From: an uncultured Propionimicrobium sp.
Lineage (GTDB): Bacteria > Actinomycetota > Actinomycetes > Propionibacteriales > Propionibacteriaceae
Assembly (NCBI GenBank): GCA_946221385.1
Contig: CAMIGX010000002.1
Span: 174,123-238,122, forward strand
DNA length: 64,000 nucleotides
Direction: 5' to 3'
The notes beneath the pieces were generated by a model. That model did no database searches. It was not told where the DNA came from and saw only the letters and a list, made by a program, of their open reading frames with translations. The position numbers and the translations under genes were made by a program. Position 1 is the stretch's first letter; each line of letters starts with the position of its first letter. This document shows positions 26,165 to 35,739 of this stretch, one piece after another.

Positions 26165-26886
26165 TTGATGTGACCATCCTCAGGTTGCTTGACGGGACGC
26201 CTAGTCATCGAAACCAGCAAAGCAAACATCGATCTGACTAGGTAAATCGCTGCCTTCGTGGGGCTATTTGACGGAGTACCTGCGCGCCGCGGGCGCATCT
26301 CAACCGGAACTTGCGTAACGCTCAAACCCGATCGGATTGCGACGACCAACGAGTCGATCGTGTCGCCAAGATATTCGACCGGAAAGTGCTGGCAATACTG
26401 CCGGATCGCGACCCGATCAGCCGCCCGGAACCCGCTGGTGATGTCAGTGAGCTTGGTCTTCGCCAGCCGAGACACGATACCGGCCAGCATCACCATCGCC
26501 CAGCGGCGCGGACCAGAAGCCTTGTAGTTGCCGCTACCTGCAAAGCGCGCGCCGATTGAGATATTGGCGTGCTGTAGGCCGTCTAAGACCTTGGGCACGT
26601 TACGCGGATCATGTTGGCCGTCAGCGTCGAGCTGGATCGCCTGGTCATAGTCGTAGCGAGCCGCGTAGGTGTAACCGGCGCGCATCGCGCCGCCGACTCC
26701 CAAGTTGTACGGCAGCGACAGCACCCTCGCACCGGCCGCTTCTGCGACCTGCACTGTGTTGTCGGTCGAACCATCGTTGACGACGAGCAAGTCCATATCC
26801 GGAAGGACGGCTTTGACCTCTCGGATGGTCTCGCCGATGGCCTCTTCTTCATTCCAGGCCGGCATGATGATCAGCGTCTTGGGCAT
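26161..26886 (-). CDS. Polyprenyl-phosphate glycosyltransferase, GT2 (DPM1/GtrB-like)
   Basis: 241 residues. PAWNEEEAIGETI, VVNDGSTDNT, NLGVGGAMRAGY and QLDADGQHDP are the motifs of dolichol-phosphate-mannose-synthase-like GT2 enzymes, which load a sugar from a nucleotide donor onto polyprenyl phosphate at the inner face. TDITSGFRAADR is the usual downstream block. There is no C-terminal membrane anchor, which fits pairing with the DUF2304 protein. I chose the ATG at 26886 (AAAGG upstream) at the beginning of the fold. Such an enzyme could feed GT-C transferases like those at 17466 and 19566. Confidence 0.87.
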   Translation of the reverse strand: MPKTLIIMPAWNEEEAIGETIREVKAVLPDMDLLVVNDGSTDNTVQVAEAAGARVLSLPYNLGVGGAMRAGYTYAARYDYDQAIQLDADGQHDPRNVPKVLDGLQHANISIGARFAGSGNYKASGPRRWAMVMLAGIVSRLAKTKLTDITSGFRAADRVAIRQYCQHFPVEYLGDTIDSLVVAIRSGLSVTQVPVEMRPRRAGTPSNSPTKAAIYLVRSMFALLVSMTRRPVKQPEDGHIK

Positions 26887-27009
26887 GTGCGCCTTTCTCG
26901 TTCGCATCAACACTACCCAGCACACCATCGCTAGCCACAACGTTGGCCCAGCGCGCCACGCGGGCGGCACCCGTCAAGCCGCGTAGATCACCAGGTGAGT
27001 ACCGTCGCG

Positions 27010-27088
27010 ATGTCGCAAAATCATGTTTTCTGATCCCAGATGGCGATAAATGGCTCACCGCTGTTCGCAACAAATGATTTTCCGACAT
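27010..27088. repeat. 79-bp inverted-arm repeat, unit C
   Basis: Left arm ATGTCGCAAAATCAT at 27010-27024 (C-type) and right arm ATGATTTTCCGACAT at 27074-27088 (G-type). The arms are 14/15 complementary. The interior starts GTTTTCTGA, an imperfect complement of the left arm. Confidence 0.85.
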
Positions 27089-27149
27089 GCAAAGTCGGGA
27101 AGTCTCTGCTGCTTGGAGCGGTCACGCACGGCTCTCGGCCGATCTGCGA

Positions 27150-27228
27150 ATGTCGGAAAATCATGCAAGCCGCATCGAATCAGTCACTTAACCGCCAGAA
27201 AGCGTCGCAACAGATGATTTTGCGACAT
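27150..27228. repeat. 79-bp inverted-arm repeat, unit D
   Basis: Left arm ATGTCGGAAAATCAT at 27150-27164 (G-type) and right arm ATGATTTTGCGACAT at 27214-27228 (C-type), so it is in the opposite orientation to unit C. The interior before the right arm (GTCGCAACAG) forms a 7-bp stem with the arm (GTCGCAA / TTGCGAC). Confidence 0.85.
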
Positions 27229-27271
27229 TGCAAGTAACGTCGCTCCAACAGCAGGCACGTAGTGTGCTGAT

Positions 27272-27622
27272 CTAACCCCACCCGAGTTCGTGGAGGCGAT
27301 CGTCTTCGATGCCGAAGTGATGAGCGATCTCATGGACGACGGTGGTGACGATCTCGTCGATCACGTCGCCATTGGTGTCAGCGGCTTCCAGGTGCGGCTG
27401 TCGGAAAATCATGATCCGATCCGGTAGCACGCCGGTGTAGTCGAAACCGCGCTCGGAAAGCGGCACACCGTCGTAGTAGCCAAAGACGTCCTCTCCGGGC
27501 TCCGGCTCATCCTCAATGAAAATCACGCAATTGTCGACTAGTTCACGCAGCCCGCTCGGAATCAATTCGATGGCCTGGTCAACAGCTCGTTCAAACTCTT
27601 CAGCACTCATGTCGACGGCCAT
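27272..27622 (-). CDS. Small zincin-like metallopeptidase family protein
   Basis: 116 residues. The zinc-binding motif HEIAHHFGI, followed by DDRLHELGWG, marks the actinobacterial minigluzincin/metallopeptidase (PF06262-type) family; the glutamate in HExxH is present. The middle part (YYDGVPLSERGFDYTGVLPDRIMIFRQP) matches the family's strand region. Cytoplasmic, no signal sequence. Substrate is unknown. Two starts are possible, 27622 and 27610 (MSAEEFERAV); neither has a clear ribosome-binding site. The codons for MIFRQ contain a fortuitous single arm-like sequence of the 79-bp repeat family (27398-27412). Confidence 0.8.
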   Translation of the reverse strand: MAVDMSAEEFERAVDQAIELIPSGLRELVDNCVIFIEDEPEPGEDVFGYYDGVPLSERGFDYTGVLPDRIMIFRQPHLEAADTNGDVIDEIVTTVVHEIAHHFGIEDDRLHELGWG

Positions 27623-27678
27623 GCGGCCAGTCTACGGTTTAGCGACCGCCTGTATGGGCATGAACTGACGGCACTCGA

Positions 27679-27757
27679 ATGTCGCAAAATCATTGCTCGC
27701 TAGCGAAAACAGCTCTAAAACAGCAGCTCGGGTTTGCGAGACATGATTTTCCGTCAT
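27679..27757. repeat. 79-bp inverted-arm repeat, unit E
   Basis: Left arm ATGTCGCAAAATCAT at 27679-27693 (C-type) and right arm ATGATTTTCCGTCAT at 27743-27757 (G-type with one further change). Located upstream of the metallopeptidase gene. Confidence 0.82.
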
Positions 27758-27947
27758 CAGGTAGATCGCACGGTTGGGGAACAATAGTGGGTCAATTCAA
27801 CTAGAGACGATCGCTAGGGCGACCACCTCGTCGGTGATCTAAATATGGTGCCGGCGAACAACAGGCCCCCAGCTCGACGAGGGTAGCTGAGCGTCATCGA
27901 TGATCAAGACGACCGGTCGAACCCTGACCCATAGGGTCATCGGGAAA

Positions 27948-28142
27948 TCATGAAACAGCCGAACTCGCGCCGGCTCGCTGCCGAACGTCTTGAACGAGGT
28001 CCAAGACGACGGCTGAATCCAGCTTCGGCACGTCGCGGCGGTGATCGACCAAGGCGGCTAATCGCTCGACTTGATCATTGGAAGCGCTCAAGATCTCTGT
28101 ATTGACGACAACGAAGACCCAGTTACCGAAGAGAGTGAAGAC
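27948..28142 (-). pseudogene. Possible coding remnant, unrecognised
   Basis: A 64-codon open frame bounded by TAG (28143-28145) and TGA (27948-27950). The translation contains NDQVERLAALVDHRRD and VLDLVQDVRQRAGASS, which look like ordinary helical protein, but there is no ATG or good start and no family is recognised. The stop lies inside a decayed repeat arm. It may be the tail of a lost gene; chance is not excluded. Confidence 0.25.
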
Positions 28143-28190
28143 CTAGATACTGACGAAGAGTGCCCTCACGCGCAGCGAGGGGACTGATTG

Positions 28191-28264
28191 TGGGCCTAAC
28201 TGGACTTGAACCAGTGACCTCTGCCTTATCAGGGCAGCGCTCTAACCGACTGAGCTATAGGCCC
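28191..28264 (-). tRNA. tRNA-Ile (anticodon GAT)
   Basis: 74-nt cloverleaf on the minus strand: acceptor GGGCCTA pairing with TAGGCCC, D arm AGCTC...GAGC, anticodon stem-loop GCCCTGATAAGGC with GAT (+ strand 28228-28230), T arm with the GGTTCAAGT loop, discriminator A. CCA is not encoded. Its position just downstream of gyrA and the DUF3566 gene is typical of actinobacteria. Confidence 0.97.
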
Positions 28265-28366
28265 AACAGCGCCGTTTCCAGCACCGACTTGCAACAATAT
28301 CGTACCTGCCGACTAGCCCAAAATTTCCGCCTGGCTGAGCGTATTTTCGGGCAGCTAGAGCTGGAT

Positions 28367-29035
28367 TTAATCCTCGGAGAGAGTGACTTCCAGACCACCG
28401 AGCAGGTTCGCCGTCAGGTTATACAGGAACGCGCCGAGGGTGGCGATCGCCGTCAACAGCACGACATTGATCGCGGAAATCAATGTCGTTAAGCCGAGCA
28501 CTCGCCAGCGGTCGATGTAGCTGCGGATTTCGATGCGACCAGATCCGTCAGCGTTGCCGAGCACCGCGTTCATCGCTTCCTGCAACTTTTCGATTGCGCC
28601 GGAGGCTTCGACGACGCTCCACAGCACGCCAACAGCAACGATCGAGATGATCGCCAAGGCGATAGAAAACATGAACGCCGTCTTCATGACCGACCAGGGA
28701 TCCAAGCGTGCGACCCGCAGCCGGGCCTTACGGGTCGGTCGAATCTTCTTGCCGACCTTCCCGACGTTTCCGGTCGGGGTGCCTGCGCGCCGGCCAACTC
28801 CCTCGACGGTTTCCACGCTCGTGCCGGCCTTGGCGTCGGCGTTCTTGACCGATTCTGCGGCTGCAGCTGAGGACGTCTTCGCTGGCTTTGGCGCAGCGAC
28901 TGGTTCAGTCTTCTTCACCGCTGGACGTTCAGCGTCGTCGCGGATCGGGCGGCTGATGCGCGTCTCCTCGAGCGCGGATTCACGCTCACTTGGACGCGAC
29001 GAATCGGAAGCACCCCGTTCGTCAGAATCGGCCAT
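28367..29035 (-). CDS. DUF3566 transmembrane protein
   Basis: 222 residues. The first ~115 are disordered and rich in Ala, Glu, Lys and Pro; then KARLRVARLDPWSVMKTAFMFSIALAIISIVAVGVLWSVVE gives a conserved strand and first membrane segment, and LTTLISAINVVLLTAIATLGAFLYNLTANLLGGLEVTL the second. This is the DUF3566 layout found directly after gyrA in actinobacteria. Function unknown; probably an envelope protein. The gap to the gyrA stop is 86 bp, same strand. Confidence 0.92.
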   Translation of the reverse strand: MADSDERGASDSSRPSERESALEETRISRPIRDDAERPAVKKTEPVAAPKPAKTSSAAAAESVKNADAKAGTSVETVEGVGRRAGTPTGNVGKVGKKIRPTRKARLRVARLDPWSVMKTAFMFSIALAIISIVAVGVLWSVVEASGAIEKLQEAMNAVLGNADGSGRIEIRSYIDRWRVLGLTTLISAINVVLLTAIATLGAFLYNLTANLLGGLEVTLSED

Positions 29036-29121
29036 CTCAATCCTCCACGTGATTAGCTAACGAACAGATTCTGCCTCAAGATGGGCCGGCCAACCAGCAC
29101 GCCAGGCCCACACCGCCACGA

Positions 29122-31821
29122 TCACTGCTCTTCGGCCGCGTCTGATACCGATGACGACGAAGCTCCGGGAGCAGCAGCGCTGGCAGCTGCATTCACCGGC
29201 TGCTCGTCACTGCTCTGTGGCTCGTCCTGGTCGGCCTCGTCTTCGGCTTCGGCCGAATGCTCCGGGTTTAGCGCGATCGCGACGACCGGGTCGGTGCCCT
29301 TGGTAGCGACGAAACGCACGCCCATGGTGTCTCGTCCGGTCACTGAAACATCGGAGACCGCAGAACGAATCACCTGGCCAGATTCCTTGATCGACAAGAC
29401 CTCGTCACCCTCAGTGACGACCAGCCCACCGATCAGTCCGCCGCGTTCGTCATTGAGCCGCATCGTCTTGATGCCCAGGCCGCCGCGACCCTGCAGGCGA
29501 TACTCACTCACCGTAGTGCGCTTGGCGAAGCCCTCATCGGTGACAGTGAACACGAACTGCTCGTCCTCGTCAGTGCCGTGCGGAATGACTGCCATGCTCA
29601 ACAGTTCATCGCCAGCACGGAAACGCATGCCGGTGACGCCAGAGGTGGTGCGTCCCATCGGACGGACCTGCTCGTCATCGGCGGTAAACCGGATCGCTTG
29701 GCCCTTACGCGAAATCAGCAGCACGTCGTCATCGGCATTGATCAATTCAGCGCCGATCAGTTCGTCGTCCTCGTCACGGAAATTGACCGCGATCAAGCCG
29801 GCTTGGCGTGCTGAATCGTAGGCCGACAGCGGAGTCTTCTTGATCAGACCCTTGCGGGTAGCCAGCAGCAGATATTGCGCGTCGTCATAGCCGCGCAGCG
29901 CGAAGACCTGCGCAATCTTTTCGTCTGGCAAGAAGCTCAACAGGCCAGCCACGTGGCCACCCTTGGCGTCCCGGCTGGCCTCAGGCAGCTGCCAAGTCTT
30001 GATGCGATAGGCGCGGCCCAGATTGGTCAAGCACACCAACCACTGGTGATTGGAGGTGGTCAGCATGTGCTCGACTTGATCCTCGGCGCGCAGCGTCGCG
30101 CCACGAACGCCCTTGCCACCGCGCTTTTGGGTGCGGTATTGGTCGATCCGGGTGCGTTTGACATAACCACCGCGGGTGACAGTGACGACCATCTCTTCGT
30201 CGGGAATGAAATCCTCATCGTCAAAGGATCCTTGATCGACGACGATCTGGGTGCGTCGCTCGTCGCCGTACTTTTCGACGATCTCACCGAGCTCAGTGGA
30301 AATGATCTCTCGCTGCCGATCTTCGGATTCCAAGATCGCCTTCAAGTCAGCGATCAGGGCCTCGATCTCAGCCAACTGATCGATGATCTTCTGCCGCTCC
30401 AGAGCAGCCAACCGACGCAGCTGCAGATCCAAGATCGCCTGCGCCTGGACCTCGTCGATGCCCAATAGCTCACGCAATCCGGCATTGGCAATCTCGGGGG
30501 TCGGCGAGCGACGGATCAGCGCGATGACCTCGTCCAAGTTGTCCAACGCCTTGACGTAACCGCGCCAAATGTGGGCGCGCTTCTCGGCCTCGGCGAGACG
30601 ATATTGGGTGCGCCGCTGGATGATTTCCATCTGGTGGGCGATCCAATAGCTGATGAATTGATCGAGCCGCAGGGTACGCGGGACCTCGTCGACCAGCGCG
30701 AGCATGTTGCATCCGAAGGTGTCTTGCAGCTGGGTGTGCTTGTAGAGATTGTTCATCACCACACGAGGCTGCGCGTCACGCTTCAAGACGATGACCAGAC
30801 GCTGACCAGTTCGCGCCGACGAGTCGTCGCGGATGTCGGAGATGCCCGTGAGCTTTCCGGCGTTCACCAGATCGGCGATCTTTTGGGCGAGGTTATCTGG
30901 GTTGCACATATAGGGCAGCTCGGTGACGACCAAGCTGGTGCGCCCATTCTTTTCCTCTTCGACGTTGATGACTGCGCGCATCGTCACCGAACCGCGACCG
31001 GTGCGGTAAGCGTCCTCAATGCCCCGGCGGCCGACGATCAAAGCGCCGGTCGGGAAATCGGGGCCGTGCACGCGCTCGATCGAGGCTTCCAAGAGTTCCT
31101 CGGCGCTGGCATTGGGATTGTCTAGCGACCACTGCACCGCGTCGGCGACCTCGCGCAGATTGTGCGGCGGGATATTGGTCGCCATGCCGACCGCGATGCC
31201 CGACGAACCATTGACCAAGAGGTTCGGGAAACGCGACGGCAAGACCACCGGCTCGAGCTCGCGGTTGTCATAGTTGGGCTTCATGTCGACGGTGTCTTGG
31301 TCGATATCGCGGACCATTTCCATCGCCAACGGAGCCATCTTGCACTCGGTATAACGGCTAGCCGCAGCCGGGTCATTACCCGGCGAACCGAAGTTACCCT
31401 GCCCCTGAATCAGCGGCGCGCGCATCACCCAGGGCTGGGCCAGGCGCACCAAGGTGTCGTAAATCGCTGAGTCACCGTGCGGGTGATAAAGACCCATCAC
31501 CTCGCCGACGACACGGGAGCACTTATTCCAGCCGCGGTCGGGGCGATAGCCGCCGTCATACATCGCGTAGATGACGCGGCGGTGCACCGGCTTGAGGCCA
31601 TCGCGGACGTCCGGCAATGCACGTCCGACGATGACGCTCATCGCGTAATCGAGATAGGAGTTTTGAATCTCCGATTGCAGATCTACCTGCTCGATGCGGC
31701 CATGTTGGGGCTCTTCGATGACGTCGACGCCGACCTCGTCAGCTTGCACCGGATTGCCGCCGGTCGAGGTGTCTTCGTCGTCGCCCAAGATGTCATCGCC
31801 AGGGAGCTCGTCGTCAGCCAT
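29122..31821 (-). CDS. gyrA: DNA gyrase subunit A
   Basis: 899 residues. Cuts and rejoins DNA in the A2B2 gyrase that introduces negative supercoils. Catalytic tyrosine is Tyr157 (ASRYTE); the quinolone-determining region reads HPHGDSAIYDTL with Ser118 and Asp122 at the positions of E. coli Ser83 and Asp87, so the residues linked to susceptibility are present. The C-terminal six-bladed region holds QKRGGKGVRGA, the GyrA-box. The acidic/Ala-Ser tail and a ~40-residue acidic N-terminal extension are longer than in E. coli. 55 bp downstream of gyrB. Confidence 0.97.
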   Translation of the reverse strand: MADDELPGDDILGDDEDTSTGGNPVQADEVGVDVIEEPQHGRIEQVDLQSEIQNSYLDYAMSVIVGRALPDVRDGLKPVHRRVIYAMYDGGYRPDRGWNKCSRVVGEVMGLYHPHGDSAIYDTLVRLAQPWVMRAPLIQGQGNFGSPGNDPAAASRYTECKMAPLAMEMVRDIDQDTVDMKPNYDNRELEPVVLPSRFPNLLVNGSSGIAVGMATNIPPHNLREVADAVQWSLDNPNASAEELLEASIERVHGPDFPTGALIVGRRGIEDAYRTGRGSVTMRAVINVEEEKNGRTSLVVTELPYMCNPDNLAQKIADLVNAGKLTGISDIRDDSSARTGQRLVIVLKRDAQPRVVMNNLYKHTQLQDTFGCNMLALVDEVPRTLRLDQFISYWIAHQMEIIQRRTQYRLAEAEKRAHIWRGYVKALDNLDEVIALIRRSPTPEIANAGLRELLGIDEVQAQAILDLQLRRLAALERQKIIDQLAEIEALIADLKAILESEDRQREIISTELGEIVEKYGDERRTQIVVDQGSFDDEDFIPDEEMVVTVTRGGYVKRTRIDQYRTQKRGGKGVRGATLRAEDQVEHMLTTSNHQWLVCLTNLGRAYRIKTWQLPEASRDAKGGHVAGLLSFLPDEKIAQVFALRGYDDAQYLLLATRKGLIKKTPLSAYDSARQAGLIAVNFRDEDDELIGAELINADDDVLLISRKGQAIRFTADDEQVRPMGRTTSGVTGMRFRAGDELLSMAVIPHGTDEDEQFVFTVTDEGFAKRTTVSEYRLQGRGGLGIKTMRLNDERGGLIGGLVVTEGDEVLSIKESGQVIRSAVSDVSVTGRDTMGVRFVATKGTDPVVAIALNPEHSAEAEDEADQDEPQSSDEQPVNAAASAAAPGASSSSVSDAAEEQ

Positions 31822-31876
31822 TTAGCCTTGTCCTATCGAAAATTAGCTTGCGGTCAAGTTGGTCGCGGGCGCGCGC

Positions 31877-33928
<2,052 letters not shown>

Positions 33929-34174
33929 CAGCTGTTGCTCCTCAAACTGGCCGGGCACACCTGCTGACGCCCGGCTGGATCATTGCTCGGCGCTTCCCGA
34001 GCCGACCGGCAATGATTTCCGGCCCTCAGCAAGTCTACCGGGACCCTCACGAAAATCCCGCAACCTCGGCGCCAAAATAGGGGCATGCCGGTCTAAAAAC
34101 ACTGTTTAACGCGACAACAAGCCGCATTACAGCCCTCGCCGCGCCTGGGATGAGGACCCCTATTGCGTCTGCAG

Positions 34175-34193
34175 CTGCTAGAGGCTCTAGCAG
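34175..34193. promoter_or_regulatory. Near-perfect palindrome in the gyrB upstream region
   Basis: CTGCTAGAG-G-CTCTAGCAG: 9-bp arms with perfect complementarity and a single central base. It sits in the 352-bp divergent intergenic region between gyrB (leftward) and the unknown gene at 34281 (rightward), 88 bp before that start. This looks like an operator for a dimeric regulator, but no regulator is identified. The rest of this intergenic region shows nothing I can name. Confidence 0.4.
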
Positions 34194-34280
34194 GCCTTCA
34201 ATGCCGCCGAGATTGGCTGGCGAGGCCCAAGGTTCGCGATCTGCTCGCGTCAACCGCAGCGCTCGCCATACGATGCTGCC

Positions 34281-34886
34281 ATGAAGCGCTCGCGACGACT
34301 GCTGCCCTGGCTCATTGGAGCTGTCGTCATCGCGCTGATCATCGGCTCGGTCGCTGCCGTTGGTGGTTTTAAAGAGCGCAACTATCGGGTCAATGTGCAG
34401 CCTAACGAAGCCATCGACGTCGGCCCAGCGACTTTGTGGATCGACCACGCGATCTTGCAGCTCGACAGCCTCTCCAAGAGCAAATGGAACGTCCGAGTAC
34501 AGATGAAATGTCAACTCAATGAGACGAATTCTTTGACCGGTGGTGGCGTCTCCTACGCATTGACTAATCATGACGCGGTTCAAATCGGTGATATGAGTAC
34601 CGGCGAATTAATTCGCGGCGAGCGGCCATATTTGCGCATTGGGCCCATTGGCAAAAATGATTCAATGGCGAAGAATGATCTCTCCCCTGGTCTGCCGCCA
34701 CAACCGTGCCAAATGCATTATGAAATGCCGGCCGATTATCAACCGGCAGATTCGCTGCGGATGGTCATTTATCAATTGGAATATCGGGAATCCAGTTACG
34801 TCAGCAGCACGACATTTCAAGATAAGTCCTGGCTGCCTGGCCCGAACTACTATCGGCTAGACATTCCCACCAAGATCGAACGCTGA
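34281..34886 (+). CDS. Unknown membrane-anchored protein with extracytoplasmic domain
   Basis: 201 residues: short basic N-terminus and one hydrophobic segment (LPWLIGAVVIALIIGSVAAVGGF, about 8-30), then a ~170-residue outer domain rich in beta strands with just two cysteines (QMKCQLNET and QPCQMHYEMP). I do not recognise a family; the layout resembles DUF4352-like ectodomains. The next two genes (34894, 35736) code for proteins with a similar two-Cys outer domain, so the three may act together. The gene is convergent with its neighbour (7 bp between stops). No cytoplasmic signalling domain. Confidence 0.65.
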   Translation: MKRSRRLLPWLIGAVVIALIIGSVAAVGGFKERNYRVNVQPNEAIDVGPATLWIDHAILQLDSLSKSKWNVRVQMKCQLNETNSLTGGGVSYALTNHDAVQIGDMSTGELIRGERPYLRIGPIGKNDSMAKNDLSPGLPPQPCQMHYEMPADYQPADSLRMVIYQLEYRESSYVSSTTFQDKSWLPGPNYYRLDIPTKIER

Positions 34887-34893
34887 GCCCGGC

Positions 34894-35739
34894 TCACTGC
34901 GGTTCACGCAGCAGCGGCACTGGACGTGGATCAGCGAGGCGCAATTTGAGGCCCTTGAGGTCAGGCACCGCAGCTTGGGGAATCTGAAATACCGGATAAA
35001 TCTCTTGTTCGGCTGCCGGGTTCTTGAAATCGCAGGTCTTTTCTTCTTTAGAAGATCCAAAATGCAGATTCCACTGCTGGCCATCGTCACCCTGCAATGA
35101 AAATTCACAGTTTGAGGCCTTTCGGCTTTCTGGGTCGTAGTGATATCCGGTGACTTTGATGTGATAAACGACGAATATTGCGCCAGGCTCAGCTTTCGTC
35201 ACGATGTCATATTGACCAGGCAAATCATGTAGCAGCTCGCGGTCTAAGACTTTGAAAGTCATGCCGTCATAGGTCCATTCTTTGCCCGCTGCATAGGGAT
35301 ATCCGTAGCTGAAAGTACGGGCCATGAAATAGCCGAAATTAGTGACGGCGTAGCCGATAGCGACGATCAGCACGATCACGAGTCCAATTTGCCAGCCGCG
35401 CTTGCGGCGCGGACTTTCGAGTTCCAATTCGGCAGTACTTTCTGGCAGCAGCGGTACCGGCTGCAGTTGAGTTGAGTGCAATTGAGTTGGCTGCGCTGGG
35501 CCCGACTGGACTAGGTCTGGCTGCGCTGGGCCCGACTGGACCAGCGCTCGCTGCGCAGCCAAGACTGCCGGGTCACCAAGATCCGCTGACGGTTCAAAGT
35601 CCGCAGCTAACATGCCGCCTAGATTTGGTTGAGCTGCACCGGGCAGGACCATGCAGGGGGCGTGTCTTCCGTGCAGCTGTGTTGGGAGAACGTGGGCGTG
35701 CGCTAGCGCTGGACGGAAATGCTCTAGAAAATCGCTCAT
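34894..35739 (-). CDS. Unknown single-pass membrane protein with extracytoplasmic domain
   Basis: 281 residues: a low-complexity cytoplasmic half (about 1-112) rich in Ala, Gln, Pro and Leu and containing a duplicated LVQSGPAQP segment, one membrane helix (QIGLVIVLIVAIGYAVTNFGYFM), then an outer domain (about 140-281) with GMTFKVLD, IFVVYHIKVTG, two cysteines (SNCEFSLQGDDGQ and EKTCDFKNP) and VFQIP. The pattern 'strand-Cys-...-DGQ' recurs in the protein at 35736. Its start overlaps the upstream gene's stop (ATGA), so the pair is translationally coupled. Function unknown. Confidence 0.65.
   Translation of the reverse strand: MSDFLEHFRPALAHAHVLPTQLHGRHAPCMVLPGAAQPNLGGMLAADFEPSADLGDPAVLAAQRALVQSGPAQPDLVQSGPAQPTQLHSTQLQPVPLLPESTAELELESPRRKRGWQIGLVIVLIVAIGYAVTNFGYFMARTFSYGYPYAAGKEWTYDGMTFKVLDRELLHDLPGQYDIVTKAEPGAIFVVYHIKVTGYHYDPESRKASNCEFSLQGDDGQQWNLHFGSSKEEKTCDFKNPAAEQEIYPVFQIPQAAVPDLKGLKLRLADPRPVPLLREPQ
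35488..35547. repeat. Two tandem 30-bp copies inside a coding region
   Basis: TGGCTGCGCTGGGCCCGACT and four more bases are identical in two copies (35488-35511 and 35518-35541), period 30 bp. In the leftward gene it encodes the repeated LVQSGPAQP segment. Being in frame (ten codons per unit), copy number could vary without breaking the protein. Confidence 0.85.

Larger units (their letters stand above)
26887..27271. other. Intergenic stretch with two 79-bp repeats
   Basis: 385 bp between the GT2 start and the metallopeptidase stop. It holds units C (27010-27088) and D (27150-27228), 61 bp apart. Apart from these I see no gene, RNA or strong terminator. The promoter of the leftward GT2-DUF2304 pair is expected at its left edge. 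Confidence 0.55.
27623..28190. other. Intergenic stretch before tRNA-Ile
   Basis: 568 bp between the metallopeptidase start and the tRNA 3' end. It holds repeat unit E (27679-27757), a decayed single arm at 27937-27951 (TCATCGGGAAATCAT) without a partner, and a leftward coding-like remnant (27948-28142). The tRNA-Ala that often follows tRNA-Ile in this neighbourhood of actinobacteria is not found here. Confidence 0.5.

Noticed and set aside
27398..27412. Single G-type repeat arm (CTGTCGGAAAATCAT) inside the metallopeptidase gene
   Set aside because: It encodes the normal MIFRQ segment of the protein and has no partner arm 64 bp away on either side, so it is probably coincidence despite 14/15 identity.
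27937..27951. Arm-like sequence TCATCGGGAAATCAT
   Set aside because: No right arm at 28001-28015; at best a decayed half unit, so not counted in the family.
30060..30468. Long open frames antisense to gyrA and gyrB
   Set aside because: They overlap fully with the gyrase genes on the other strand and show no domain or start signal.
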